This document shows, piece by piece, positions 17,342-26,161 of a stretch of 64,000 nucleotides of DNA. Every line of letters begins with the position of its first letter. Position 1 is the stretch's first letter. Location: assembly GCA_965277745.1 (NCBI GenBank), contig OZ255837.1, forward strand, positions 1,302,001-1,366,000. Reading direction: 5' to 3'. This stretch comes from G965277745 sp965277745 (GTDB lineage Bacteria > Pseudomonadota > Gammaproteobacteria > Cardiobacteriales > Cardiobacteriaceae). A program made the position numbers and the translations under genes. Under the pieces are notes generated by a model, which was not told where the DNA came from, ran no database searches, and saw only the letters and a program-made list of their open reading frames with translations.

Positions 17342-18196
17342 ATGAAGATCGCGGTGACCGGTGGCAGTGGTTTTGTCGGGCGTACTTTGTGTCGCCGGCT
17401 GGCGGAAAAGGGCTACGAGCCGGTTATTCTATCGCGACGGGCGCCCGCCGGGAAATTTTCATGGCGGCAGGTCGATTATCATCGTTCGTCGAGTCTTGCC
17501 ACAGCGCTTGACGATTGCGCCGCGCTGATCCATCTCGTCGGCATTTTGCATGAGTATAAGGGACAGTCTTTTCCCTCGGTGCATCAACATCTGGTCACTC
17601 GGCTGCTCGCCGCCGCGTCTGCCGCCGGAGTGAGAGATTATCTGCATATGAGCGCCTTGGGAGCGGATGAGTACGGCCCCAGTCGTTATCTGATTTCCAA
17701 AGCGGCGGGAGAGGCGGCGGCGTTTTCCGCCTGCCAGAAAAGTGGGATGCGTATGGTGGCGTTCCGCCCTTCCCTGATTTTCGGCGAGGAGGATGATTTC
17801 CGCAATCGTTTCACGGCGCTTTTGCGTTATCTGCCGTGTCTGCCATTGGTTTGTCCGCAGGCACGGTTTCAGCCGGTCGCCGTCGAGGATGTGGCGGATG
17901 CTTTCCTCTATGGCCTGGAAAGTTCGGAGGATCAGACCGCCATCGAGCTGGGCGGCGGCGAAGAAATCAGCATGGCGCAACTGGTGCGGCGGATTTGCGA
18001 CAGTCATGCTTGGCGGCGTCTTTTGATCCCGTTGCCGGATTGGGCAAGTGCTTCCCTCGGACGGGTGATGGGTATGGTGCCGGGTGCGCCGTTTACTTAT
18101 GACAACTATTTGAGCATGCGTAAGCCGAATACGACCGATAAATGGCCGTGGCCGCGGATCGGGATCGAGCCCAAGTCGATCACCGTTTTTTTATAG
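17342..18196 (+). CDS. NAD(P)-binding NDUFA9-like epimerase-family protein
   Basis: An extended-SDR protein of 284 residues with the Rossmann motif AVTGGSGFVGRTLCRRL at the N-terminus, HLVGI, and the MSALGAD block typical of proteins annotated as complex I NDUFA9 subunit family. In bacteria these are thought to be free-standing oxidoreductases whose substrate is unknown. The ATG at 17342 follows GGAAGG at good spacing and gives the canonical start. The 3' end overlaps ccmA by six bases in convergent orientation. Confidence 0.85.
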   Translation: MKIAVTGGSGFVGRTLCRRLAEKGYEPVILSRRAPAGKFSWRQVDYHRSSSLATALDDCAALIHLVGILHEYKGQSFPSVHQHLVTRLLAAASAAGVRDYLHMSALGADEYGPSRYLISKAAGEAAAFSACQKSGMRMVAFRPSLIFGEEDDFRNRFTALLRYLPCLPLVCPQARFQPVAVEDVADAFLYGLESSEDQTAIELGGGEEISMAQLVRRICDSHAWRRLLIPLPDWASASLGRVMGMVPGAPFTYDNYLSMRKPNTTDKWPWPRIGIEPKSITVFL

Positions 18197-18835
18197 CGGC
18201 ATTGTGCCATTTGCCTTGTTCTCCCGCGGGGAGCATAGGTCGAGGGTGCGTATGCGCGCGTCCTGGAAGGGTAATTCCTGGTGGGAAGTGATCAGCAGCG
18301 CGCCGCCGTTGCCGAGATGCTTTGAACAGCGTGAACCGAAGCGCAGGATGGTTTCCCGATCGAGGAGGTTGAGCGGTTCATCGAGCAACCACAAAGGCGG
18401 GGTGTCGAGCCACAAGCGGGCGAGTTGCACACGGCGCTGTTGTCCTGCCGACAAGGCGCGCAGCGGGCGGTTGGCGAGTTTTTCCAGCGCGACGGCACGC
18501 ATTGCCTGTTCGATGCGTCTTTGTAAGTTCTGCCGTGGTTGTTTGCACATGCCGTGATAGAGCTGGGCGAACAAGGCGATATTTTCCCGTACGGTGAACA
18601 GGCCTTTGACGCCTGGTTTATGGCCGAGAAAAAGCAATGATGATTTGCGCTGTACGCTGCCGTAGGCGCACGGAAGCGTACCCGCGAGCAGTTTCACAAG
18701 GGTCGTCTTGCCGCTGCCATTGGCACCGATCAAATGGATACCCGCGCCGGCCGAGAGGATCAGATCAAGAGGAGGGAAGAGAAGGCGGTGTTGGCGGATG
18801 ATCGTTAGATTTTCCGCACGCAGGTAGTCAGTCAT
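18191..18835 (-). CDS. ccmA: Heme exporter ATP-binding protein CcmA
   Basis: An ABC ATPase of 214 residues with Walker A GANGSGKTT (about residues 37-45), the signature LSAGQQRRV and Walker B LWLLDEP. Together with CcmB it forms the transporter that releases holo-CcmE from CcmC during cytochrome c maturation. It overlaps ccmI by eight bases and is the last gene of the operon, whereas ccmA is first in the usual order ccmABCDEFGH. No ccmB is present in this window. Confidence 0.9.
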   Translation of the reverse strand: MTDYLRAENLTIIRQHRLLFPPLDLILSAGAGIHLIGANGSGKTTLVKLLAGTLPCAYGSVQRKSSLLFLGHKPGVKGLFTVRENIALFAQLYHGMCKQPRQNLQRRIEQAMRAVALEKLANRPLRALSAGQQRRVQLARLWLDTPPLWLLDEPLNLLDRETILRFGSRCSKHLGNGGALLITSHQELPFQDARIRTLDLCSPRENKANGTMPL

Positions 18836-19922
18836 GTAGCAGTTTCAGGGTCAGGTTTTTTTGCTTTGCCGGGGAAAACGGGGAGGAGACCGCCGAGGCC
18901 AGCGTTTCGCTCATCGCTTTGCCGTCACCGGTCACTTTCGCATGCACTTCGAGTTGCCGGTAATCGGTGAATTTTTTCTCGTGCATGATGTCGCTGTCTC
19001 TCAGGGTCACGCAGCTTTTCGCCATGAGCGGCAGCGCTTTGACGACGATTGGCGGCGCCTTGCCCGGCCGAGTGACGAATACGAAAAGACGGCTTTGTTC
19101 GCTCGCCCTGTCCACAATGGCTTGTGGCACATGCAGGGTGATATGGATTTCCGTTCCGTGCGCGACGGATTTTTCCTCTTTGCGGTCGAGCGCCGCGGTG
19201 GTTTTCGCGACCAGTGCGTACAGTGGGTGGTCGCGCGGCGTGTCGCGTTTCAACCCGTTCCACAGCGGTCTTGCGGCATCGAGATGACCGCTTCGGGTAT
19301 AGGCGGAGGCGAGGAGAAGACGCGCCATCAGGTCTCCGGATTCTTCGCGATCGAGCAAGGCGAGCACGTCTTGCGGCGGCGGCGCGTCGGGATGGGCGAA
19401 GAGTTTGTTCTGCGCCCACAAGAGAATTGTTTCGGGGTCGTTCGGGTGTTTTCGCCTCAAGCGCTCGTAGACAGGTTCGGCGCGTACGAACTGGCTGTCC
19501 GCACTGTAGCAGTCAGCGAGCGCCCGTAACTGAAAGCTGTCATTACGATCTGTTTGGCGTTGCAGGAGTTGACAGAAAAGCGGCAGGCTTTGGGCGGGCA
19601 CCGCGGGCAAGGTGGCACTGCCGGTGAATTTTACCCGATCGATCAGGGGCTGCCACTTGCTCGTCATGCGCGCGAAGCGCAGGCTTGTTTTACCGTCCTG
19701 CTGGTACCATAAGACGACGGCGAGCGACAGGGCGAATGCGATGCAGGCCAGCGCCCAGTGCGGCAGGCTTTCCTTGACGGCGGACGTTCCGATGGCGTCG
19801 GGATGCTTCTTTACGGACGGCGCTTTGCTTTGGTCTTTGGGGGATGTGGGCGGACGGCCGGAGAAGAGCACGAAAAGGGTAATGGCGCTCAGCGCAAGCA
19901 GGCTGGTAACGACGATCATCAT
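18828..19922 (-). CDS. ccmI: Cytochrome c maturation chaperone CcmI
   Basis: The 364-residue protein has two N-terminal membrane helices (residues about 3-21 and 55-73). A periplasmic part follows with tetratricopeptide-like helices (FQLRALADCYSADSQFVRAE; AQNKLFAHPDAP) and a C-terminal beta-rich domain. CcmI holds apocytochrome c and delivers it to CcmFH for heme attachment. It overlaps ccmH by four bases and ccmA by eight. Confidence 0.88.
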   Translation of the reverse strand: MMIVVTSLLALSAITLFVLFSGRPPTSPKDQSKAPSVKKHPDAIGTSAVKESLPHWALACIAFALSLAVVLWYQQDGKTSLRFARMTSKWQPLIDRVKFTGSATLPAVPAQSLPLFCQLLQRQTDRNDSFQLRALADCYSADSQFVRAEPVYERLRRKHPNDPETILLWAQNKLFAHPDAPPPQDVLALLDREESGDLMARLLLASAYTRSGHLDAARPLWNGLKRDTPRDHPLYALVAKTTAALDRKEEKSVAHGTEIHITLHVPQAIVDRASEQSRLFVFVTRPGKAPPIVVKALPLMAKSCVTLRDSDIMHEKKFTDYRQLEVHAKVTGDGKAMSETLASAVSSPFSPAKQKNLTLKLLHD

Positions 19923-20380
19923 CCACCTCTATACTTGTCGCATCCGCGCGTCGTTTCACCCGATCCGCGCTCTCGCCGCCTAGCGCGCTTGTATCTGCCG
20001 GTGAGCCAGGCGAGAGCCACGAGCAGCATGACGAGTGGTGGCCCAAACCACAAGAGCAGGGTGTTTTTTTGCAGGCGCGGATCATAGCTGATGAAATCCC
20101 CGTAGCGGGCGATGAGATATGTGATGATTTGTGTGTCGTTTTTACCTCGCGCAAGTTCTTCGCCCACCAAATCGCGTAGTTGTTTGGCAAGCGGGGCGTT
20201 GGATTCGGCGATGCTCTGGTTCTGACAGGTCGGGCAGCGAATCATCCGGATCAGCCGCGCGTAGCGCGCTTCTTGCGCGGAATCGGCAAATGCCGGACCA
20301 TCGGAGATGGCCTGCGTCCGCAGCGATGTGGACAAAAGGAGCAGGAAGGGCAGCAGCAGGTTCCGCCAGAGGGCGTTCAT
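19919..20380 (-). CDS. ccmH: Cytochrome c-type biogenesis protein CcmH
   Basis: The 153-residue protein has a signal peptide, the redox motif RCPTCQNQSIAES (Cys49, Cys52) and a C-terminal membrane helix (LLLWFGPPLVMLLVALAWL). It reduces or holds the apocytochrome CXXCH motif in the periplasm. It begins right after the nitroreductase pseudogene stop and overlaps ccmI. The C-terminal tail is strongly basic. Confidence 0.93.
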   Translation of the reverse strand: MNALWRNLLLPFLLLLSTSLRTQAISDGPAFADSAQEARYARLIRMIRCPTCQNQSIAESNAPLAKQLRDLVGEELARGKNDTQIITYLIARYGDFISYDPRLQKNTLLLWFGPPLVMLLVALAWLTGRYKRARRRERGSGETTRGCDKYRGG

Positions 20381-21125
20381 CGTTGGAAAAATCCCTGTTT
20401 ACGTAATACCGCGGAGACGTTTTCTCGGCTTGGGCGCGAGAATTTCTTGCGCATCTCGTCTGTCCAGGTAGTCTCGCGTTTGCCGCCTTGGCGGTTCGCA
20501 TAGTAGGCAAGGACTTTGCGGTCATAATCGTCAAGGCGTTGAGCGATATGTTCGGGGTCACGCTGGTAGGTGTTTTGGTGGAGAATTTCCGTCTGTGGCA
20601 GACGTGGTTTGCGCTTTCCTTCTTCGGCCGGATGGCCGAGTACCAGGCCAAAGACAGGGTAGGTGAGAAGCGGCAGGTCGAGAATCTCGATAACCCGCTC
20701 CAGATCGTTGCGCAGGGAGCCGATAAAGCAACAGCCCAACCCTTCGGCTTCCGCCGCCACGGCAAGATTTTCCGCCGCGAGCGCGGCGTCGATCGTGGCG
20801 ACGAGCAGGGCTTCGCTGGTGACAAAACCGGCCGTCATCGCAACGTCGCCCTGTGTCTCGATGATTTTGTGACGGTAGTAGTCGGCGACAAAGACGAGCA
20901 GCGCCGCGTTTCTTCCACCCAGGATTTCCCGGAGACGGCGCGCAAGGCGGCTTTTTTCACCGGATCGGTGACATGAATGATCGAATAGGCTTGGACGAAG
21001 CTCAAGGTGGCGGCTTGTTGCGCGCAGGCAACGAGTTCGGCGAGAAGTCCATCGGCGATGGGGCGATCACGGAAGCGGCGGATGGAACGATGTTTTTTCA
21101 GCAATTCGGCAACCGTGTTCGGCAT
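20377..21125 (-). pseudogene. Frameshifted NfsA-like FMN nitroreductase inside the ccm operon
   Basis: The first part (MPNTVAELLKKHRSIRRFRD and later FVQAYSIIHVTD) and the second (TAGFVTSEALLV, then EAEGLGCCFIGSLRND, VFGLVLGHPAEEGKRKPRLP) are halves of an NADPH-dependent FMN nitroreductase of about 249 residues. They are in different frames. The switch lies near 20903-20911, where a one-base loss breaks the text between GKSWVEET and LLVFVADYY. Relatives reduce quinones or nitroaromatics. A gene of this type is not part of System I maturation. A sequencing error cannot be excluded. Confidence 0.85.
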
Positions 21126-21137
21126 GGTGTTCTCCGT

Positions 21138-21710
21138 TTATTTTACAAGCAGCGGGGCGAATTCTTTTTCCCAGACGAGCGGAGTGAGCGCTCCGGCGTG
21201 GCGGTGGAGGATTTTCCCGTTGGCGCCGATGAGAAATGTCTCCGGTGCGCCGTACACCCCGAGATCGATGATCGTCTTGCCGTGCGTATCGCTCAGTACC
21301 AGGGTATAAGGATTGCCTTTGCCGGTGAGAAAGGCAAGCGCGTTCTCGCGTTCTTCGGTATGGCCAGCCGGCCAGTTGATTCCGACGATGGCCATCCGCC
21401 TACTAAGTTGCATCAGATACGGATGTTCGCGGTGACAAGCGTCACACCAGGTGCCCCAGATGTTGAGTAAATACGGCGCTGTCGGCAACTCGCCGGCAGC
21501 GGTCGGTTCGCCGTTGTCAAGACGCGGCAAGATCAAGGCACCCCACTTATTGTCGGTTGTGGCGCTGTCCGCGATCCTGATTTTCCGTCCCGTAACGACG
21601 GAATTGAGCGCGCGCGGATTTTTCTCCAGTGCGGCGCCAAGGAGAAAAAGAAGGCCGAAGAAAGCGGTGAAAAGAACCGCGGTCAGCGTCATGGTCGCGA
21701 TTTTTCCCAT
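21138..21710 (-). CDS. ccmG: Thiol:disulfide interchange protein CcmG/DsbE
   Basis: A membrane-anchored periplasmic thioredoxin-like protein, 190 residues. One N-terminal helix is followed by NIWGTWCDACHREHP with active-site Cys89 and Cys92, and the cis-Pro region GVYGAPETFLI. It keeps the CcmH and apocytochrome cysteines reduced. The ATG at 21710 overlaps the ccmF stop codon (TGATG). The nitroreductase pseudogene lies directly downstream, between ccmG and ccmH. Confidence 0.93.
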   Translation of the reverse strand: MGKIATMTLTAVLFTAFFGLLFLLGAALEKNPRALNSVVTGRKIRIADSATTDNKWGALILPRLDNGEPTAAGELPTAPYLLNIWGTWCDACHREHPYLMQLSRRMAIVGINWPAGHTEERENALAFLTGKGNPYTLVLSDTHGKTIIDLGVYGAPETFLIGANGKILHRHAGALTPLVWEKEFAPLLVK

Positions 21711-23632
21711 CAGTCGTGCCTCTTTTTCCGGAACGAGTGTTCGCGAGCGGCCAGCAATCCGCCACAGGCGATCAGCATGCCTCCAAGCCATATCCAGAGG
21801 ATGAATGGTCTGTATTGTACGCGCACCGCCCAGGTCGTCGCATTGATTTGTTCGCCCATGACCAGATAGAGGTCATGTTGCAAGGTCACAAGACGCGCGG
21901 ATTCACTGATTGGCATGGCGGCCGCGCGATACAGGCGTTTGGCCGGTTCGAGGACGGTCAAGGTTTCCCCATGGTCTTGGTTTTGGATCAGAAAACGCCC
22001 GACGATGGCGCGATAGTTCGGACCGTCTCGTTGTTCAAAGCCGGTCAAGGTGATTTCATAACCGGCCATGATAATGTGTTGACCAATTTGCAAAGGGATG
22101 TCCCGTGACTGGCTGTACAAGCCGTTCGCGGTGATCGCGAGTGTCATCGTGATCACCCCCAAGTGAGCGAGCGCCATGCCGCCGTGCTTTCCGATCCCAC
22201 GAAGGCCTTGATCACGGATGCGCACGGCATAATCGGCCACGGTCCCGGCGAGCGCGAAGCCGGCGCAGAAGAGCGCGGTTCCCGCCCACCATTTCCATTG
22301 CGGGAGGACGAAGGTGGCAAGCAGGGTGGCAAAGAGTGTGGCGAACCCGAGTCCGTATAGGGTATAGGGCAGCAGGCGTTTGCCACTGTCACGCCGCCAG
22401 CGCAGAGGCACGGTGACGCCCATGACGAGCAGGAGCATCATCGCCAGCGGCGTTATCATGCGATTGAAATACGGCGCGCCGACTGAAAGTTTGCCAAGGC
22501 CTAGGACGTTGCTGATCAGTGGATAAAGGGTGCCTAGGAAAACGACCATAAAGGCGCCACTGAGCAGATAGTTGTTGATCAACAAACCGGTTTCACGGGA
22601 GACGATGCGGTAGCCACCACCGGGGGAGCCTAGCATGCCAGCACGGGTAATCAGAAGGAGCAGTGCGGGCAGGGTGATGGCGACGAGCAGGCCGAGAATG
22701 AAGACGCCGCGGGTCGGGTCGGAAGCGAAAGCGTGCACGGAGGTGAGCACTCCGGAACGGACGAGGAATGTGCCAACGAGACTCAGGGAGAAGGCGAGAA
22801 TGGCAAGTAGCGCCGTCCACTGGGGAAACAGTCCGCGCTTTTCGGTGAGGATCAAGCAGTGAAGCAGCGCGCTGCCAATCAGCCATGGCATCAGGGAGGC
22901 GTTTTCGACCGGATCCCAGGACCACCAGCCGCCCCAACCCAGTTCGTAATATGCCCAGTAGCTGCCAAGCGTGATGCCGATGGTCAGGATGGACCAGGCC
23001 GACAGGATCCACGGGCGCGTCCAACGTAGCCGCAGATGGTCGAACTTGCCCTGCCAGAGTCCGCCACAGACGAAAGCGAAGGCGACGGCGAAACCAACGT
23101 AACCGGCATAGAGAAGCGGCGGATGAAAAATCATCCCGGGATCTTGCAAGAATGGATTCAGATCTTTGCCGTCGAACGGGGCGAAATCATCACGGAGAAA
23201 GGGATTCGAGGTAAATAGAATGAATAAGGTAAAGCCGAAAGCGATGTAGCCGAGGATGGCCAGTACGCGCGTGCAAAATCCAGACGGCAGATGACGGCAT
23301 CGTGCGACACGAAATGTCCACAGCGCGAGCAGCCAGATCCATAAGAGAAGCGATCCTTCGTGACCGCCCCAGACGGCGGATAGGCGATACCACCAAGGTG
23401 TCAGGCTGCTGCTGTGGCGGGCGACATAAACAAGCGAAAAATCTCGTTTGTAAAAGGAAATGAACAAACAAACGAAGCTGACGCTGAGCAGCAGGAAGAA
23501 GGTTTTGGCGGCTTGTACCGTCATCTGCTGAAGGCGCGGATGATCGGGCGCGAAAAGTGCCGGTAGCCACTGGATCAGGGCGATGCCGGCGGCGAGCGTC
23601 AGCGCGTAGCTGCCGACGGTTACGGCAAGCAT
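21710..23632 (-). CDS. ccmF: Cytochrome c heme lyase subunit CcmF
   Basis: A 640-residue polytopic protein, the largest of the maturation machinery. The tryptophan-rich heme-handling motif GWGGWWSWDPVENASLMPWL is present near residue 230, with flanking His residues. CcmF takes heme from CcmE, possibly reduces it, and ligates it to apocytochrome c together with CcmH and CcmI. It shares one base with the stop of ccmE and with the start of ccmG, so the three are tightly coupled. No damage is seen. Confidence 0.96.
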   Translation of the reverse strand: MLAVTVGSYALTLAAGIALIQWLPALFAPDHPRLQQMTVQAAKTFFLLLSVSFVCLFISFYKRDFSLVYVARHSSSLTPWWYRLSAVWGGHEGSLLLWIWLLALWTFRVARCRHLPSGFCTRVLAILGYIAFGFTLFILFTSNPFLRDDFAPFDGKDLNPFLQDPGMIFHPPLLYAGYVGFAVAFAFVCGGLWQGKFDHLRLRWTRPWILSAWSILTIGITLGSYWAYYELGWGGWWSWDPVENASLMPWLIGSALLHCLILTEKRGLFPQWTALLAILAFSLSLVGTFLVRSGVLTSVHAFASDPTRGVFILGLLVAITLPALLLLITRAGMLGSPGGGYRIVSRETGLLINNYLLSGAFMVVFLGTLYPLISNVLGLGKLSVGAPYFNRMITPLAMMLLLVMGVTVPLRWRRDSGKRLLPYTLYGLGFATLFATLLATFVLPQWKWWAGTALFCAGFALAGTVADYAVRIRDQGLRGIGKHGGMALAHLGVITMTLAITANGLYSQSRDIPLQIGQHIIMAGYEITLTGFEQRDGPNYRAIVGRFLIQNQDHGETLTVLEPAKRLYRAAAMPISESARLVTLQHDLYLVMGEQINATTWAVRVQYRPFILWIWLGGMLIACGGLLAAREHSFRKKRHD

Positions 23633-24096
23633 CAGGGCGCCTTTTCGGCAACGGAATTGTCTTTGTCGCCGCTTTGTTCCATATCGCCGCGCACGGGGGG
23701 CGGCCGATATGTCTCGTCGTGTTTGGCGAGAACTTCGCTGGCATGGAAAAGCCCGTCCTCGTCCAGTCTGCCGCGCACGACTACCCCTTGTCCCTCGCGA
23801 AAGAGATCCGGCAGAATGCCATTGTAGGTGATAGACAGCGAATGGTCTTTGGAATCACGGATTCGAAAACGAAGTGCAAGGGAATCGCCTCTGCGCCGCA
23901 CGGAACCTTTCTCGACGATGCCGCCGACGCGAATGCCGTTCTGATCGACGGGGACCCGATAGGCGGCGATCTCGGAGAGCGGATAGTAGTGATCGATGCC
24001 CTTGCCGATGGCGTAGATCAATAGACCGATCGCGGCGAAGGTAAGGAGAAAAATACCCGAACTCAGGAAAAGACGTTTTTTTTGCGCGGGCGTCAT
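23632..24096 (-). CDS. ccmE: Heme chaperone CcmE
   Basis: The 154-residue protein has one N-terminal membrane helix, a beta-barrel OB-like periplasmic domain and the heme-attachment motif HDETY (His126, Tyr130), where His bonds heme covalently. The disordered acidic tail is typical. It overlaps ccmD by four bases. Confidence 0.95.
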   Translation of the reverse strand: MTPAQKKRLFLSSGIFLLTFAAIGLLIYAIGKGIDHYYPLSEIAAYRVPVDQNGIRVGGIVEKGSVRRRGDSLALRFRIRDSKDHSLSITYNGILPDLFREGQGVVVRGRLDEDGLFHASEVLAKHDETYRPPPVRGDMEQSGDKDNSVAEKAP

Positions 24097-24269
24097 CCGT
24101 GTTTGTTCCGGTATTCGAGTGCTCGCAGTTTGCGCTTTAAGCGACGGTGACGCAGGCGCGAGATGAGGTGGATGGTGATGAGTGAGAAAAGCACGATACC
24201 ATAGGCCGTCAAAACGAAGACACCATGTTTGTCCATCGTTATCAGGCGGAAGAAATGGTCGAAATACAT
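24093..24269 (-). CDS. ccmD: Heme exporter protein CcmD
   Basis: A 58-residue single-helix membrane protein. The start MYFDHFFRLITMDKHGVFVL, a hydrophobic stretch and a basic C-terminus (SRLRHRRLKRKLRALEY) fit CcmD, which is needed for release of holo-CcmE from CcmC. The ATG at 24269 is one base past the ccmC stop; a longer frame to 24305 overlaps ccmC and is less likely. Confidence 0.88.
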   Translation of the reverse strand: MYFDHFFRLITMDKHGVFVLTAYGIVLFSLITIHLISRLRHRRLKRKLRALEYRNKHG

Positions 24270-24270
24270 C

Positions 24271-25038
24271 TTAGCGTTCCATAAGACGATTGATCCGCTG
24301 GGCAAGGATCAGGTTTTGCATTTCTTTGGCGACGTAGGAAAAGAAAAGCAGATAAAACGCAATGAGGCAGATCAGCAAAGGATACAACATCGAAAGAGCG
24401 ATCGAAGGAGCGGCGAATTTGAATATGGTCGCGCCTTGATGCAGAGAACGCCACCATACAACCGAATAATGAATGATCGGAATATTGATTAGCCCGACGA
24501 TCGCGAGAAGCGCCGATAAGCGATCGCCAAGATGACGCTCGTCGAAACTGTTTTGCAGCAAGATATAGGCAAGATAGATGAAAAGTAAAATAAGCTCGGT
24601 GGTCAGACGGGCGTCCCATGTCCAGTAAGTGCCCCAGGTTGGCTTGCCCCAAATCGCCCCGCTCGTCAGTGCAAGCGCGGTCGAAAGCGCACCATAGGGA
24701 GCCGCGGCGCGGGCAAAAAGCGCGGCCAGTTTAATCCGCCAGACGAAATAGATTGCTGCAGCGATCGTCATCATGATGTAAACGGAGAGCGATAGCGCTG
24801 CGCTTGGAACGTGTAAGTAAATAATGCGAAAGACGTTTTTCTGCTGGTAATCGATCGGGGCGAAGACAAGACCCCAGATGACGCCAATGGCAAGCAACAA
24901 CCAAGCGATTGGCGTTAACCAGTTGAGTGCAAGGTCGCTTGAGCGATTGAAAACAGTCGGATTCGCCGCTTGATGCCCTAACCGCTGCAATTGCTCGAAA
25001 ATACCCACGATTGCTCTATCCAATGCAAATTTTGCCAA
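24271..25038 (-). CDS. ccmC: Heme transporter subunit CcmC
   Basis: A heme-handling protein of up to 255 residues with six membrane helices and the WWD-type motif WGKPTWGTYWTWDARLT flanked by His residues. It loads heme onto CcmE. It is the first gene of the operon here. The start is uncertain: no ATG is available; TTG at 25038 begins very close to a TATAAT at 25046-25041. A GTG at 25008 preceded by GGATAGAG is a reasonable alternative if that TATAAT is the promoter. Confidence 0.92.
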   Translation of the reverse strand: MAKFALDRAIVGIFEQLQRLGHQAANPTVFNRSSDLALNWLTPIAWLLLAIGVIWGLVFAPIDYQQKNVFRIIYLHVPSAALSLSVYIMMTIAAAIYFVWRIKLAALFARAAAPYGALSTALALTSGAIWGKPTWGTYWTWDARLTTELILLFIYLAYILLQNSFDERHLGDRLSALLAIVGLINIPIIHYSVVWWRSLHQGATIFKFAAPSIALSMLYPLLICLIAFYLLFFSYVAKEMQNLILAQRINRLMER

Positions 25039-25040
25039 TC

Positions 25041-25046
25041 ATTATA
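25041..25046 (-). promoter_or_regulatory. Candidate -10 element of the ccm operon
   Basis: A perfect TATAAT occurs on the reverse strand just before the ccmC frame; the best -35 at 17 bases, TTCTTC, is poor. If used, transcription would start at about 25034, which favours the GTG at 25008 as the translation start. Confidence 0.4.
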
Positions 25047-25447
25047 GCGAATGGGAAGGAAGGGAAGAATGTACATCAGAAGTCGAGCATAATACCAGCT
25101 CTTACAATGGCTCCTATGCCGCAGAAAGGGCAGGCCAAGATGGCGATTTTTTTTGCTCTCCGAAAGCGGAAAAGTCATAGTGGGAGTCAAATTACAGATT
25201 GTAAAGTTAATTTTTTTTAATTCTATAATGGGAAATTATGGTGCTCCTCATCCTGTCATCCTTCTTTTTATTAAATAAGTTATTGTTTTATAATAGAATA
25301 TAGAAATATCCGGTGATATTTTGTTTGTGCGACTGCTGTATGTCGAGCACCATTGTCTGAACAAGAGATCGGCAAGTAGATCGAACTCGAAAGAGGGGAA
25401 ATACATGGCTACAAGCGATTTCTGATACATGTATTGTTATTTTTTTT
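25047..25447. other. Spacer between ccmC and the IS1016-type element
   Basis: About 400 bases with no recognised gene. A good ribosome binding site (AGAGGGG) stands before an ATG near 25404, but the frame has only six codons (MATSDF), ending before the IS. It could be a relic start or chance. Confidence 0.35.
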
Positions 25448-26161
25448 GGGGCTGTCCCAGATAATGCTGATGGGTGTTATAAATGGGTATGCGGAAGAGC
25501 CGATGAAGTAAGTGTAAGCAAGAGAAGCTGGTAGAGCATTTTGTGGCTGGGACGACGGCTCGTGTTGCTGGCGCATTGGCGGGTGTAAATCGGAAGACAG
25601 CAGCCTACTATTATCACCGTCTGCGCGAGGTGATTACATATGAGCTTGCCAGCAAAGAGGACGAAGTGTTGGGTGGTGAGATAGAAGTCGACGAGAGCTG
25701 TTTTGGCGGGCGGCGCAAAGGTAAACGAGGCCGTGGTGCGGCAGGCAAGGTACCCGTATTTGGCCTGCTAAAGCGCGGCGGACAGGTCTATACAAAGATT
25801 ATTCCTGATGCTTCATCAGACACGTTACTGTCTCTTATTGTACGTAAAGTTGTGCCTGATAGTATCGTCTATTGCGACTGCTGGCGTGGCTATAATGTGC
25901 TGGATGTTTCAGGCTTTAAACACTACCGCATCAACCATTCCCAGCTGTTTGCTGACAGGCATAATCATATCAACGGTATTGAGAACTTCTGGAACCAAGC
26001 CAAGCGGCACATGCGTAAATTTAACGGTGTCCCACGGCAGCATTTTGGGCTATTTTTGAAAGAGTGCGAGTGGCGTTTTAACAACCCTGACCCACTAACA
26101 CAATTACAGTAACTAAAACCATGGATTGCCAAATATCTTAACTAATTAACTGGGATAGCCC
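25448..26161 (+). mobile_element. IS1016-type (IS1595 family) insertion sequence
   Basis: A 714-base element with imperfect terminal repeats: left GGGCTGTCCCAGATAAT, right (reverse complement) GGGCTATCCCAGTTAAT. The single transposase gene inside carries two in-frame stops, so it is probably inactive unless complemented. Size and ends suit the IS1016 group, common in mucosal Proteobacteria. Confidence 0.85.
25489..26145 (+). pseudogene. IS1016-type transposase with two nonsense codons
   Basis: The family start MRKSR is visible at 25489, then TGA at 25504-25506, then the frame continues SKCKQEKLVEHFVAGTTARV. The body has the ISXO2-like DDE domain (GGEIEVDESCFGGRRKGKRG, VYCDCWRGYN, HNHINGIENFWNQAKRHM). 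A TAA at 26110-26112 precedes the final residues LKPWIAKYLN. A shorter protein from the GTG at 25543 would still contain most of the catalytic domain but lack the N-terminal DNA-binding helix. Confidence 0.85.

Noticed and set aside
25404..25424. Six-codon frame with a strong ribosome binding site before the IS1016-type element
   Set aside because: Too short to call; no leader-peptide features such as repeated codons or attenuator hairpin.
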